Below are positions 35,086 through 44,503 of a stretch of DNA of 53,643 nt, in pieces. The stretch comes from a virus. Below the pieces are notes generated by a model, which saw nothing but the letters and a program-made list of their open reading frames with translations, made no database searches and had not been told where the DNA came from. Within the stretch, counting starts at the first letter, position 1. Every line of letters starts with the position of its first letter. A program made the translations under genes and the position numbers. The stretch spans positions 1 through 53,643 of the IMG/VR virus record IMGVR_UViG_3300049477_000020; one strand, written 5' to 3'.

Positions 35086-35600
35086 GGCTTCAACCCCTCG
35101 AAGTGGTGGGGGTGGATCGCCGGGGGGATGTAGCGCTCGCCCATGCCGCCCTTGAAGTGGGTGGTCATGCTCAGCGGGGCGCCTGTGCCCTCGGACTTGT
35201 TGTCCTCCAGGTCGGCTCGGCCATAGACCCTCACGGGGACGTGACTGAGACCCATCTCTGACGCAGCGCGGAGCCGGTGGTTCCCTTCCCCGAGGCTGCC
35301 CCACTGGTTCTTGTGGTCGTAGTCCAGCATCAGCGGAGTCTTGATCCCCGAGCCGTTGCGGATGTCGTCCTTGATGGACTCGATGCGACGGCGCTCAGCG
35401 TCATGGGCGAGCCCCTCGCCACCGTAGGTCTTCTCCCAGGTGCCGTCGTGCTCGCGGTACTTCTCCAGGGCCTTGACGGGCACCATGCCGACCACCGAGC
35501 GGCTGTCGTCGCCTTCTAGGTGGCCGATGCCACCGGACATGTAGTGCTCGACCGAGTCGGGGACCTCGGGGGTCGAGGCGACCTTCCAGAGGAGGCTCAT
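35082..35600 (-). CDS. MSLLWK-type ParB-like protein (copy 2)
   Basis: A 172-residue protein, MSLLWKVASTPEVPDSVEHY..., with ALEKYREHDGTWEKTYG, IESIKDDIRNGSGIKTPLML and LGEGNHRLRAASEMGLSHVP: the order strand, helix, GxNHR box, helix of the ParB/Srx fold. ATGA overlaps at both ends link it to its neighbours. Confidence 0.7.
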   Translation of the reverse strand: MSLLWKVASTPEVPDSVEHYMSGGIGHLEGDDSRSVVGMVPVKALEKYREHDGTWEKTYGGEGLAHDAERRRIESIKDDIRNGSGIKTPLMLDYDHKNQWGSLGEGNHRLRAASEMGLSHVPVRVYGRADLEDNKSEGTGAPLSMTTHFKGGMGERYIPPAIHPHHFEGLKP

Positions 35601-36349
35601 CAGTCGTCCCTAGGCGGGAAGCCGTGCTTGTCGGCGTCGTAGTGCCAACCCTCGATGTGCTTGTCCCCGCGCTGGAGAGCAGCAGCGACCCGGTGGTGTC
35701 CCTCTGTGACGTGCAGGCGCCCCTGGTGGGTGACGAACATCGGGTGGGAGTCCCCGAGATAGCCCATGGAGTTCTGGAGCGGCTTCAGGTGGCCTGGCGT
35801 CTTCTGACGCTGCCAGGACTCGTCCTCGGGGTTGTCGAGGTAGCGGTTGATGTGCGTCTGGCCGACGTGGCTCTGGGTCGCGTAGACAGGCCCCTGGAGG
35901 TTGACCTTGCCGAGGCTGCCCTTGTTCTGCCAGGTCTTGCTCTCAGAGCCGTGCTCTCCCACGAACTCGTGGAGGTCGGGGTCACGGTGGTCGGGGGTGG
36001 ACTCAGCCTTCTTGGCCTCCATGGCATCACCGTAGGCCTTGTCGTGGCGCTCGTAGAAGGAGTCGGGGAGGTCACCGTACTTGTCCGCAGCAGCGTGTGC
36101 CTTCTCCTCCTCATTGGGTTCAGGCCGCGTGGCTTCGTGGAGGTCCTCATCGAACTCGTAGTGATCTTCCCCAGGCGGACGCGAGCCGACCCCTGCGTCG
36201 CGCATCTCCTGTTCGTAGTCCTCGGAGTGTCCGACGTATCCAGCGAACCCAGCCTGCTTGACCGGCTTGGCCTGGGCGTCCTGAGCACTCATGCCGGTGT
36301 CGCCACCGAAGTCGTGCCAGGCCATCGCCTGCTTCCAGAGGAGGCTCAT
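35600..36349 (-). CDS. MSLLWK-type ParB-like protein (copy 1, longest)
   Basis: A 249-residue protein starting MSLLWKQAMAWHDFGG. A long acidic, helical insert (about residues 40-120, rich in Glu/Asp/His) precedes the C-terminal ParB-like core: GYLGDSHPMFVTHQGRLHV, then TEGHHRVAAALQRGDKHIEG. The start is set at this ATG, which overlaps the upstream stop (ATGA); in-frame sequence further upstream only shadows the connector gene. Confidence 0.7.
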   Translation of the reverse strand: MSLLWKQAMAWHDFGGDTGMSAQDAQAKPVKQAGFAGYVGHSEDYEQEMRDAGVGSRPPGEDHYEFDEDLHEATRPEPNEEEKAHAAADKYGDLPDSFYERHDKAYGDAMEAKKAESTPDHRDPDLHEFVGEHGSESKTWQNKGSLGKVNLQGPVYATQSHVGQTHINRYLDNPEDESWQRQKTPGHLKPLQNSMGYLGDSHPMFVTHQGRLHVTEGHHRVAAALQRGDKHIEGWHYDADKHGFPPRDD

Positions 36350-37071
36350 CAGTCGTCGTCCGCAGGGATCAGTGCTTCCTTGATCTCCTCGTAGGCCGAG
36401 AAGTTGGTCGGCACGCGCTCGATCTCTTCGAGGATCACAGCGAGGCTCGACTCCGACGGAGGGATCAGGTAGGAGACGGTGCCCCTGTCTTCGAGCCCAG
36501 CCCGAGCGAGGTTGTAGTGGATCGAGTGAGTGGTCTGGAGTGGGGTCTCGAAGCCCGTGCGCAGCGTGGTGCGCGTGGGGGTACGAAGGTAGAAGCGGTC
36601 CCCGTTGGACCGGAACATGTAGTCGCCGGAGCGGAGCCGGAAGTCCGAGACGGTCTCCACGTCCAGTGACATCGAGTGGGTCACACCGCGAGCCTGGTTG
36701 GCGTCGTCCTTGTCGGAGTCGGTCAGGATGGCCGGGCGGATGATGCGGGCCTTGTAGCCGCCCTCGAAGGTGGTGCCAAAGCAGGTGGGGCACTTGTTCT
36801 GGGTCGGCTGGTTGTAGGCCGCTGTGACCCGGTCGTTGACGGTGGTGCCGTTCCCGTAGCACTCGGTGCAGCGGGTGATCCGGCCCTCTTCGAGGTCCTG
36901 GATGTGCCACATGAGGATGAACATGACGTACTCGCCGTACCAGTAGATGGCCTGGTTCTGGCGCAGCCGCTCGTTCTCGATGGCGAAGTCCTGGCGCTCC
37001 CGGACATAGAGACGCCGGTCAGGCAGTACGGGAGCCGGGCTCGGCACCGGTGCGGGGATCGGCAGAGGCAT
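36349..37071 (-). CDS. Neck/head-tail connector protein with zinc-ribbon motif
   Basis: A 240-residue protein with a Pro-rich N-terminus. Residues about 67-105 contain CTECYGNG and CPTCFGTT, a CxxCxGxG pair as in zinc ribbons or DnaJ-like fingers. The following part (KARIIRPAILTDSD, SDFRLRSGDYMFRSNGDRFY) is beta-rich. Proteins with this layout sit at the start of neck modules in myoviruses, hence the tentative connector call. Confidence 0.5.
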   Translation of the reverse strand: MPLPIPAPVPSPAPVLPDRRLYVRERQDFAIENERLRQNQAIYWYGEYVMFILMWHIQDLEEGRITRCTECYGNGTTVNDRVTAAYNQPTQNKCPTCFGTTFEGGYKARIIRPAILTDSDKDDANQARGVTHSMSLDVETVSDFRLRSGDYMFRSNGDRFYLRTPTRTTLRTGFETPLQTTHSIHYNLARAGLEDRGTVSYLIPPSESSLAVILEEIERVPTNFSAYEEIKEALIPADDD

Positions 37072-37102
37072 TTATTTATCCCTCTCCGGGCAGTCGGTAT
37101 CC

Positions 37103-38263
37103 TCACCCCTTCAGGGGCGTCGCACCTGCTGCGACAGGAGGCCGGTAGACCGGGGCGTTCCAGCCGTCCGAGCCATCCCGCAAGGTACGGATCCTCCAGA
37201 GCCACTCAGCGAACTGGGGAGCCACTGCTTCGAGGGAGAACCGCTCCAGGGTGCGCTCACGGAGTTCGGGGCCTCGGAGGCCCAACTCCTGGATCATGCC
37301 GATCTGCTGAGCCGCCTGAGCCGGGGTCCGGTAGCGGAAGCCGTCCTCGAAGGGGGTGATGGTCTCGGTGAAGACCCCGTAGTCGGGAGCGACCACTGGG
37401 ACACCGGACGCCATGGCCTCGACGTGCACGGTGCCGAAGGGTTCGATGTAGAGGGTGGGGGTGATGAGCACGCTGGCGTGCGACATGATCTCAGCCCGCT
37501 TCACTGGGTTGGCCACCCCCTCATAGGCAGCGACGGGGTCGATGACCGTGCCGTCGGTGGCTGTAAGCACCCCGTCCTCGTAGGTCTTCATGCCAGCACC
37601 CATGGCCACCAGGCGCAGCCCTGCTCGCTTGGCGATGTCGGCAGCGACGTGTGGGCCCTTGCGCATGATGAGGCGACCAGCGAAGAGGGCGTACCCCTCG
37701 TCGGAGCCAGTCTTGAACTGCTCGCGCCGGACGAAGTTCGGGATCACCGCGTCGAAGGCTCGACCGTCGTTGACGCCGTAGGCACCGTACCGGTGGTGCA
37801 TCCAGGCGTAGGACTCGAAGCAGGCGAAGGTGCCGTGCGGGGCGATGCCCTCGTAGCCCACGGCGGGCTCGATGATGGCGTGGTCGTTCTTGAAGGTGTC
37901 GGTGACGTTCTGCATCAGGGCGCCCATCCAGATGGCGATGATGTCGCCGGGCTGGATGCGCTTCTTGATCTCGCGGACAGCGCGGTAGAGGAAGACGGCC
38001 CAGTAGTCCTTCTCGGTCGTCCACTCGATGTCGGGGAGGCGGGTACCTACGTCGGCCCCGAAGAACTTGATGCGCTCGTCATTGGAGAGGAGTTCGACGA
38101 CCTCGCAGTTGACGGTGTTGGGACCACCACCCCAGTAGGCCGTGACGGGCTCGTCCAGGAGCCCCATGATCTTCGTCCATCTGGCTGCCTTGGTGGTGAA
38201 GGCGCAGGTGGAGTAGAGGTCTTCGTTCAGGCTGGTGTGCGGGAGACCAACGAGATGAATCAT
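37103..38263 (-). CDS. Family 1/4-type glycosyltransferase
   Basis: A 386-residue glycosyltransferase of the GT-B fold. The C-terminal nucleotide-sugar site shows EPFGTVHVEAMASGVPVVAP (about residues 272-291; E-x7-E pattern), preceded by YALFAGRLIMRKGPHVAADI. The N-terminal half (MIHLVGLPHTSLNEDLYSTC) is the acceptor domain. It lies between virion proteins, so the acceptor may be a fibre, capsid or tail protein (inference). The start MIHLVGLP is chosen; an in-frame ATG at 38311 would overlap the preceding gene. The last codons overlap copy D of the repeated element. Confidence 0.85.
   Translation of the reverse strand: MIHLVGLPHTSLNEDLYSTCAFTTKAARWTKIMGLLDEPVTAYWGGGPNTVNCEVVELLSNDERIKFFGADVGTRLPDIEWTTEKDYWAVFLYRAVREIKKRIQPGDIIAIWMGALMQNVTDTFKNDHAIIEPAVGYEGIAPHGTFACFESYAWMHHRYGAYGVNDGRAFDAVIPNFVRREQFKTGSDEGYALFAGRLIMRKGPHVAADIAKRAGLRLVAMGAGMKTYEDGVLTATDGTVIDPVAAYEGVANPVKRAEIMSHASVLITPTLYIEPFGTVHVEAMASGVPVVAPDYGVFTETITPFEDGFRYRTPAQAAQQIGMIQELGLRGPELRERTLERFSLEAVAPQFAEWLWRIRTLRDGSDGWNAPVYRPPVAAGATPLKG
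37106..37138 (-). promoter_or_regulatory. Repeated intergenic element, copy D
   Basis: CCTGTC-N20-GAAGGGG; the loop is one base shorter and the spacer one longer than in other copies, keeping the box-to-box distance at 20. It overlaps the last codons of the glycosyltransferase gene and lies 34 nt before the connector gene start. Confidence 0.75.
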
Positions 38264-38273
38264 GTTGGCGATG

Positions 38274-39053
38274 CTACCAGGATCCGGCACCCCGAGGCCA
38301 CGTCTGGCCATCCAGAGGCACTACCCCTCCTGCATCAAGCCGGGTGGGGGTTCGGACAAGAAACGTGGGCAGAGAGTCCTTCAACGACAACTGGTGAGCG
38401 AAAGTGATGGTGTTGCTCAACTCGATCCATGGGGTGGCATCTGTGGTGGCCGTCTCATCCTCTGCGAGATCGGTCCCTGCTGTTTGCCCACAACGTAGGG
38501 ACAAGGTCCGAGAAGATGCTGTGACGTTGTGGTAGCGCCAGCCAACTTCGATGACGAGAGCATCACCGGCAGTAGCGTCCACACTGGACATCGCTGATCC
38601 AGATCCCGACCAGCCCGGAGGCAGTTTCCTGTTGGTCAACGCTGTGGCGATCTCGTAGTTATCGGTGCCAGCGCTGCCTGAGATCGCCACCGAGGTGTTC
38701 TGAGAAGAGAAGAGGGTGCCCCTCTCCGTGCCAGTTGGGCTGACTACCCGCAGGTGGAGTTGCAGGCAACCATCAGCATCTGCGGCGCTCTCTAGCGCCA
38801 GGATCTGCCCCTTGACGTTGCCTGTGATCGTCTGGGTGGCTAGCCCTGGCATCACCCACTGCGTATGCAGAGAGTTGCCAGCGACAGAAGCAGTCTCACC
38901 AGCCCCAGACAGCGTGGAGTAGGCGTAAGGAGCCTCGTTGGTATCTGTTGCTCGACGCCTCACCGCTCCACCAGTGGCGCCCCAGTACGCGCCATAGGCT
39001 GGAGCGATGATCGTTCCCGGTGGGCTGTACGGCAAGTAGATGCGAGTTGCCAT
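38274..39053 (-). CDS. Minor virion (tail/fibre-associated) protein
   Basis: A 259-residue beta-rich protein (MATRIYLPYSPPGTII; QWVMPGLATQTITGNVKGQI; GDALVIEVGWRYHN). This is a common actinophage minor tail/virion protein type whose exact location is not known. It lies directly between the preceding virion gene and the glycosyltransferase. Confidence 0.55.
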   Translation of the reverse strand: MATRIYLPYSPPGTIIAPAYGAYWGATGGAVRRRATDTNEAPYAYSTLSGAGETASVAGNSLHTQWVMPGLATQTITGNVKGQILALESAADADGCLQLHLRVVSPTGTERGTLFSSQNTSVAISGSAGTDNYEIATALTNRKLPPGWSGSGSAMSSVDATAGDALVIEVGWRYHNVTASSRTLSLRCGQTAGTDLAEDETATTDATPWIELSNTITFAHQLSLKDSLPTFLVRTPTRLDAGGVVPLDGQTWPRGAGSW

Positions 39054-39056
39054 CGT

Positions 39057-39968
39057 CTACTCGAAGATCAGCAGGGCTGAAGCAGAGGCTTCGGCACCCT
39101 GACTGGTGCCCTTAGGAGACCCGGAGCCTGCGGTGTTGTTGTTGAGGCAGATGTGGGTGCGCGAGGTGCCGAAGGGGCTGAAGGCCACCCGCTGTCCCAG
39201 AGCGAAGTCGTAGTACCAGACCCCGAAGATGCCACCTAGACGTTGGAACGACGCACCGTTGTAGACCGAGTAGTTCCACACCGGTACTGTGCCGGACACA
39301 GCCAGTGACGCCGCGTAGGAGGTCGGAACAGTGGCTGCCCACCCCCCGCGTTCGGACGTTCTGGCAAGACCTGTGCTCGTAGAATAAGTGACCCTCGTGG
39401 TGTTGGAGGCGGCGTTGGTGTTGTAGATAGCATCCCACCCAGTCGTGTCTGGGACGCCGCTGTCATTGACATGCCGGAAGACCCCAAAGAACATCCCCGG
39501 CCCACCAGCAGAGGCAGAGTCAACCCCCTTGATGGCAAACCAGAGTGAACCCGTGTCGGTGTTGTAGCAGAGGAAGTTGTTGGCTGCGCTGGAGGCACCC
39601 GTCCCGGTGGTGTTCAGCGCTGTTGCGGCCAGTACAGACACCCCTGTCAGCGTGCCTGCTCCGTTGGAAGCCGTGGCCGCAGAGACGCGCAGGTTGGGGC
39701 GCGTGCCATCCGTGGAGCCGGAGCCGTACTCGATCTTGATGAAGATCGGTGCAGTCGCGTGCGCGGTGTCGTTGAACCTCCAAATCTCGTATCCCTGGTA
39801 GGTCGTGGCAGTGGGTGGGGTGGCGACAGTGGTCCAGTCGATCTGCCCCGTGTCACTCGTCTTGGTCAGCCCTACCGCAGCGAGGTTGTCAGACAGCGCC
39901 TTCCCCCAAAGCCTGAACTGCGCGTCTGTCGTCTGCACCGTGAGGGTGTTCCATACGGCGGTAGCCAT
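39057..39968 (-). CDS. Minor virion protein
   Basis: A 303-residue beta-rich, Thr/Ala/Ser-rich protein (MATAVWNTLTVQTTDAQFRL; VPVWNYSVYNGASFQRLGGI). It resembles minor tail/appendage proteins of actinophages that follow fibre genes. No enzymatic motif. Confidence 0.55.
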   Translation of the reverse strand: MATAVWNTLTVQTTDAQFRLWGKALSDNLAAVGLTKTSDTGQIDWTTVATPPTATTYQGYEIWRFNDTAHATAPIFIKIEYGSGSTDGTRPNLRVSAATASNGAGTLTGVSVLAATALNTTGTGASSAANNFLCYNTDTGSLWFAIKGVDSASAGGPGMFFGVFRHVNDSGVPDTTGWDAIYNTNAASNTTRVTYSTSTGLARTSERGGWAATVPTSYAASLAVSGTVPVWNYSVYNGASFQRLGGIFGVWYYDFALGQRVAFSPFGTSRTHICLNNNTAGSGSPKGTSQGAEASASALLIFE

Positions 39969-39970
39969 AC

Positions 39971-41899
39971 CTACTCCGTCCTGATCCAGCCGAGGATGAC
40001 CTCGACCGTGCTTGTGCTGCCCGAGCGGTTCTCGATGGCGTAGTACACGTCCGTACCTGTCGGGCAGTAGCCATCCACGAGCGGCGACAGGTCGTAGTCT
40101 ACGGCCCCGGTGGCGACGAACTCGAACATGAGCCCATGATCCCCAGTCGGATCTGTGCCGACGGAGCGAGCCGCATCTGCGGTGCGCTTAGCGCTCGTGG
40201 TGTAGAGGCGCACTCGGCAGGCCCGGTCGGTCTCGATGGTGTGGAGGCGGTAGCCCGACGCCATCGCCTTTGTTCCATTCTCGGTCGCGTTCACTGCGAG
40301 TGAACCCGTCGTGATAGTGGACGTGTCACGAGTGAAGTAGGAGGGGCCAGTGGACCCAGTAGGACCGAAGGGGCCAGGCACTCCATCCTCACCATCTGAG
40401 CCATCTAGCCCAGGGACTCCAGAAGGCCCAGTGGCTCCGGTAGCCCCGGTGACTCCTGTGACTCCTGTGACACCGGCGCCCGTGACTCCGATGTCTCCAG
40501 TTGGACCCGTGGGACCTGTGTCGCCAGTCACCCCGGTGATTCCTGTGACCCCAGTCGTCCCTTGTGGTCCCGTCACCCCGGTCACACCGGTGACCCCGCT
40601 GATGCCCGTCGGTCCTGTGGGTCCAGTGTCGCCCGTGACTCCTGTCACGCCGGTGACACCTGTAGGGCCGACTTCTCCCGTGGCTCCTACAGGACCAGTG
40701 GCTCCAATGGGCCCTTGTACCCCGATGTCGCCGTCAAGCCCATCTGCCCCGTCTACCCCAGGAGGCCCAGTCGCTCCGGTCACTCCTGTGACGCCTGTCG
40801 TGCCAGCCCCAGTGACCCCCGTTGCCCCTGTGACGCCAGTGACACCCTTCACGCCAGTGGCTCCGGTGGTACCTGCTCCGGTGGCTCCCGTGACTCCTGT
40901 GACCCCGGTGATGCCTCGGGCACCAGTGCCCCCCGTGCCACCCGTGGCTCCGGCTGCGCCCGACACCCCAGTTGGTCCTGTGGCGCCAGTGACACCAGCA
41001 CCAGTGGCTCCAGTGACACCCGTGATGCCCGTGGCTCCGGTAGGACCGACATCTCCGGTGGCTCCAGTCGGACCTGTGGGGCCGCCTGCGGGGCCAGTTG
41101 CTCCCGTGGTGCCGGGGGCTCCAGGAGGCCCTGTGACGCCCGAAGGGCCGGTTGCACCTACGAGCCCAGTGTCGCCAGTCTGGCCAGCCACACCTATGCC
41201 CATCGGCCCGGACGGGCCAGTAGAGCCGGTGGGGCCAGTAGCGCCTGTCACTCCGACAGGGCCAGAGGTGATGGGGATGCCCGTCGGCCAGGGCTGGCCG
41301 TCCACCTTGGGTCCGTAGAGTGTGGGCGGGTCATCGAGGAGGTAGTAGTCGCCCTCGTTCCCGAGCCCCTGCTGGGGCACAGTCGAGCCGTGGCGCAGGA
41401 GTGTGCCCTGGACTCCCTGGACACCCGTTGGTCCAGTCGGGCCTGTTGGGCCAGAGGCTCCCGAGCCACCCGTGTTGCCGGTGGGGCCAGTCGGACCAGA
41501 GGGCCCCGTGGATCCCGCGACCCCCGAGACACCTGTGGGTCCGGTGGCGCCCTTGGGGCCGATGAGGACCTCGGTGCCAGCATCGAAGAGGGCCTGCTCG
41601 ATCAGGTCGAGCCGCTGGTCGAGTTCAGCGAACATGGGGTAGGTCGGTCCTGAGCCCGCCTTGGCGTAGAGAGTGTCTACGTCGTCGGGGCCGAGGAAGC
41701 GGGGGATGAGCGCGTCAGCGCCGATGGTCAGCGTCGAACTCGGGATGGGGGTCGAGTCGAGTTCCTGGATGTCAGCCAGGATGGTGCCAGCCTCGTCCTC
41801 GTAGACGACGACGGGGTCAGCATCAGGGGTCAGGATGGGGTCGCCTGGGCCTTGGTAGACAAAGGCGATGCGGTCCTCGGGGAAGATGAACCTCGTCAA
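39971..41899 (-). CDS. Collagen-like tail fibre
   Basis: A 642-residue protein with TTG start after GGAGGTGAG. The N-terminal about 115 residues ([30 protein letters not shown]) match the N-terminus of the giant fibre and probably anchor it to the virion. Residues about 120-520 are Gly-X-Y collagen repeats with two Asp-rich breaks ([20 protein letters not shown]). The C-terminal about 115 residues form a globular beta domain (ending [13 protein letters not shown]), probably the receptor-binding tip. It should trimerise as a triple helix. Confidence 0.8.
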   Translation of the reverse strand: MTRFIFPEDRIAFVYQGPGDPILTPDADPVVVYEDEAGTILADIQELDSTPIPSSTLTIGADALIPRFLGPDDVDTLYAKAGSGPTYPMFAELDQRLDLIEQALFDAGTEVLIGPKGATGPTGVSGVAGSTGPSGPTGPTGNTGGSGASGPTGPTGPTGVQGVQGTLLRHGSTVPQQGLGNEGDYYLLDDPPTLYGPKVDGQPWPTGIPITSGPVGVTGATGPTGSTGPSGPMGIGVAGQTGDTGLVGATGPSGVTGPPGAPGTTGATGPAGGPTGPTGATGDVGPTGATGITGVTGATGAGVTGATGPTGVSGAAGATGGTGGTGARGITGVTGVTGATGAGTTGATGVKGVTGVTGATGVTGAGTTGVTGVTGATGPPGVDGADGLDGDIGVQGPIGATGPVGATGEVGPTGVTGVTGVTGDTGPTGPTGISGVTGVTGVTGPQGTTGVTGITGVTGDTGPTGPTGDIGVTGAGVTGVTGVTGATGATGPSGVPGLDGSDGEDGVPGPFGPTGSTGPSYFTRDTSTITTGSLAVNATENGTKAMASGYRLHTIETDRACRVRLYTTSAKRTADAARSVGTDPTGDHGLMFEFVATGAVDYDLSPLVDGYCPTGTDVYYAIENRSGSTSTVEVILGWIRTE

Positions 41900-41932
41900 G
41901 AGCCGCTCACCTCCATCTGTTGGGCGCTCCTA

Positions 41933-41965
41933 CCCCTTCGTGGGGCTCGGTCGAGCAGGGACAGG
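41933..41965 (-). promoter_or_regulatory. Repeated intergenic element, copy C
   Basis: CCTGTC-N20-GAAGGGG with GCCCCACGAAGGGG hairpin, 33 nt before the 642-residue fibre start. The left box begins one base past the stop codon of the upstream gene. Confidence 0.75.
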
Positions 41966-41966
41966 G

Positions 41967-42797
41967 CTACCAGGAGTAGACTATGACTACGCCGGATGCG
42001 CCGTCACCGCCCGCTCCAGACGCGGTCCCGTTGGTAGAGCCACCGCCTCCACCTCCCCCACCACCGGCTGAGCCTCCGTCGCCGCCTGCGAACCCAGCCG
42101 CAGCACCACCGCCACCACCAGTGCCTGGCTCCAAGGAGTTGTTGACGCCAGGATCGCCTGGGTTGCCTGCGGTACCAAACGCTCCCCCATCATCCAGGCT
42201 GCTACGACAAGTGTTGCCAGTAGCACCGTCCGAGTTGGTGTTGTCAGCCTTGATCCCACCCCCAGCGCCTCCCGCACCGGCACCAGGTCTAGGCGAATCG
42301 ACGCCAAAGCCATTGGCGACGCCAGCGGCAGTAGAATCTCCCCCATCAGATCCGTCGTACATCCCCCATCCACCGCGACTTCCTGTAGTGGCTCCGTTCT
42401 TGCCAGCGACTCCGCCAATACCCCCTCCAGCCTTCAGGTGGTCATCAAAGGAAGAGGGGTCTCCATCGTTTCCGGCGATACCATCAGTGGAGTTGGTGGT
42501 CTGCCCATTGGCCCCGGTGCCGCCAGCACCAACGGTAATAGTAGTGACCGAGGAGGGTAGCGCTGAAGCGGGGAAGATTCTCACACTGTAGGAACCACCA
42601 CCACCACCGCCTCCGCCACCTCGTACAGTGCCAGCCAAACCCCTTCGACCACTACCGCCACCGCCACCGCCGCCGATGCAGTGCACTTCGACAAACTTGA
42701 TGCCCGGAGGCTTCGTCCATGTGTAGCCAGTGCCGGGTACGGAGAAGGCAGCCCTATCCACGATCTCACTGGTCAGCCCCGCGTACTGCTCACCCAT
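41967..42797 (-). CDS. Glycine-rich adhesin-like virion protein (paralogue 3)
   Basis: A 276-residue protein: after a short N-terminus, GYTWTKPPGIKFVEVHCIGG leads into long glycine runs (GGGGGGGSGRRG) and repeated GG-x-G strands, ending GDGASGVVIVYSW. This pattern is a glycine-rich, polyglycine-II-type sandwich fold used by phage adhesins (T4-like gp38 tip proteins are an example of the principle). It overlaps paralogue 2 by 8 nt. Confidence 0.7.
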   Translation of the reverse strand: MGEQYAGLTSEIVDRAAFSVPGTGYTWTKPPGIKFVEVHCIGGGGGGGSGRRGLAGTVRGGGGGGGGGSYSVRIFPASALPSSVTTITVGAGGTGANGQTTNSTDGIAGNDGDPSSFDDHLKAGGGIGGVAGKNGATTGSRGGWGMYDGSDGGDSTAAGVANGFGVDSPRPGAGAGGAGGGIKADNTNSDGATGNTCRSSLDDGGAFGTAGNPGDPGVNNSLEPGTGGGGGAAAGFAGGDGGSAGGGGGGGGGSTNGTASGAGGDGASGVVIVYSW

Positions 42798-43698
42798 ACC
42801 AAGTCACCACCATGACGCACCCAGACGCCCCGTCTCCGCCAGCACCAGAGTCGCTGCCGCCACCACTGCTTCCGGCTCCTCCTCCACCGCCACCACCTCC
42901 GTAGAGACCACCGTTCCCACCGGCTCCCGCAGCCACGGCTGTGGTGTTGTTGGCCGAAGACCCACCACCACCACCGTTACCAGCATTAGCCCACCCGGTA
43001 CCAGATGAGTAGGTGGGGGACGCTGCGCTGGTGCCAGCCCTAGTGCCGCCCAGTGTGCCTCCAGGAGTGGTAGCAAAGGCTGTTGCCCTCGTGGGGCTGC
43101 CATTACCGCCATCCGATCCTGTGTTCCCCGAGTTGATTCCACCAGCACCACCACCCGAACCAGCGCCAGCCGTGCGCAACGAAGTCCCCAGCCCTGACCC
43201 AGCGCCACCTGTTGCGGAGGTATCTACACTGGCGCACCCAGGGAACTCACCGAAGCCACCTCGCACCCCTGCGGCTTCGGGGTTGGGTCTCGATCCGTTG
43301 CCTCCACCGCCGTTGCCTCCCAGAGCAGCACCCCCTCTGATGTGAGTCCCGAAGGATGAGGTTTGCCCGTCGAGCCCTGGGTTGCCGTCGTTGTTAGCAG
43401 ACCTGCCTGCGCCCCCTGATCCGCCGCCGCCCACAGTTACCGTCACCGTTTGTCCTACGTCCATCGCAGCGAACAAGCGAGAGTTCATCCCACCGCCGCC
43501 ACCACCAGACCCCCCACATCTTTCAGAACCACCACCGCCACGACGACCGCTCCCACCACCACCGCCTCCACCAATGCAGACGACGTAGATCACGCTAGCG
43601 TTGGCTGGCTTGTTCCAGGTGTAGGCGTCGGTGCCGTCCAGGGGGGCTCCGCCGTAGAACTGAACATCGACACGGTCTGGAAGTACTTGGCTACTCAA
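42790..43698 (-). CDS. Glycine-rich adhesin-like virion protein (paralogue 2)
   Basis: A 302-residue relative of its neighbours with the same framework: DAYTWNKPANASVIYVVCIG, Gly-rich body, ending GDGASGCVMVVTWYG. The conserved ends and divergent, Gly-rich middle suggest the middle loops carry receptor specificity. Confidence 0.7.
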   Translation of the reverse strand: MSSQVLPDRVDVQFYGGAPLDGTDAYTWNKPANASVIYVVCIGGGGGGGSGRRGGGGSERCGGSGGGGGGMNSRLFAAMDVGQTVTVTVGGGGSGGAGRSANNDGNPGLDGQTSSFGTHIRGGAALGGNGGGGNGSRPNPEAAGVRGGFGEFPGCASVDTSATGGAGSGLGTSLRTAGAGSGGGAGGINSGNTGSDGGNGSPTRATAFATTPGGTLGGTRAGTSAASPTYSSGTGWANAGNGGGGGSSANNTTAVAAGAGGNGGLYGGGGGGGGAGSSGGGSDSGAGGDGASGCVMVVTWYG

Positions 43699-44503
43699 AC
43701 CAACTCACCACCATGACGCACCCCACCGCTCCATCCCCGCCATTCCCTGCTCTTCCTGTGCCGCTCTGGTACGCCGCTCCTCCACCGCCGCCACCGCCTC
43801 CGTAGAGACCACCGTTCCCTCCATCACCAGCGTTTCCGTTGGCAGCGGTGCGAGATGCTCCACCACTACCGCCACCACCGGTGTTAGCAAAGTTGGCTCC
43901 CGATGACTGGCCAGCGCTTCCATTACCAGAAGGGGCCACCCCTCCTGCGACGTTGCTGAAGATGGTACTGGCGTTGTTGAGGCCTTGGCCACCGTTGTAC
44001 GCCGTGAGGGTCGAGATACCACCACCACCACCACCTGACATCGCCCCTCCCGTGCGCAGGCTGATGGCCAACTCGTCTCCCGTGCCAGTAGACCTGGCAG
44101 AAGGAGCACACCCATCGGTCTGGGCTCTGCCACCAACGGTGTTGCCCCCACCTCCCGCTTTCAAGAATGTCCCGAATGAACTTTGGCCACCGGTCGTTCC
44201 TAGGGTTCCAAAGCCTGTTGTTCCTCCTGCGCCACCCCCGCCTCCTGCCCCAACTGTCACCGTGATGACGGTTGAATCGACCCAAGACCGCACGATAAAC
44301 AACTTCTTCGAGATGCCACCACCACCACCGCTCTCACCACCGCTAGCCGAACTGGAGGCTGGGCGCTCACCACCTTCACCACCCGCACCACCGCCGATGC
44401 AGACGACGTAGATGTAGTGGCAACCCGTCGGCTTGATCCAATCGTAGGTGCCCGCAGTCGCGAAGAACGTCGTCTGCGTCCTGAGGTAACGACTGAGAGT
44501 CAT
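43691..44503 (-). CDS. Glycine-rich adhesin-like virion protein (paralogue 1)
   Basis: A 270-residue protein, first of the tandem triplet: GTYDWIKPTGCHYIYVVCIG then Gly-rich strands, ending GDGAVGCVMVVSWFE. The start overlaps the upstream stop (TAATG). Three related genes in a row suggest recent duplication and diversification. Confidence 0.7.
   Translation of the reverse strand: MTLSRYLRTQTTFFATAGTYDWIKPTGCHYIYVVCIGGGAGGEGGERPASSSASGGESGGGGGISKKLFIVRSWVDSTVITVTVGAGGGGGAGGTTGFGTLGTTGGQSSFGTFLKAGGGGNTVGGRAQTDGCAPSARSTGTGDELAISLRTGGAMSGGGGGGISTLTAYNGGQGLNNASTIFSNVAGGVAPSGNGSAGQSSGANFANTGGGGSGGASRTAANGNAGDGGNGGLYGGGGGGGGAAYQSGTGRAGNGGDGAVGCVMVVSWFE

Noticed and set aside
35600-36910. 436-residue version of the first MSLLWK protein
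   Set aside because: The first 187 codons only shadow the connector gene; the ATGA overlap at 36349 gives the natural start.
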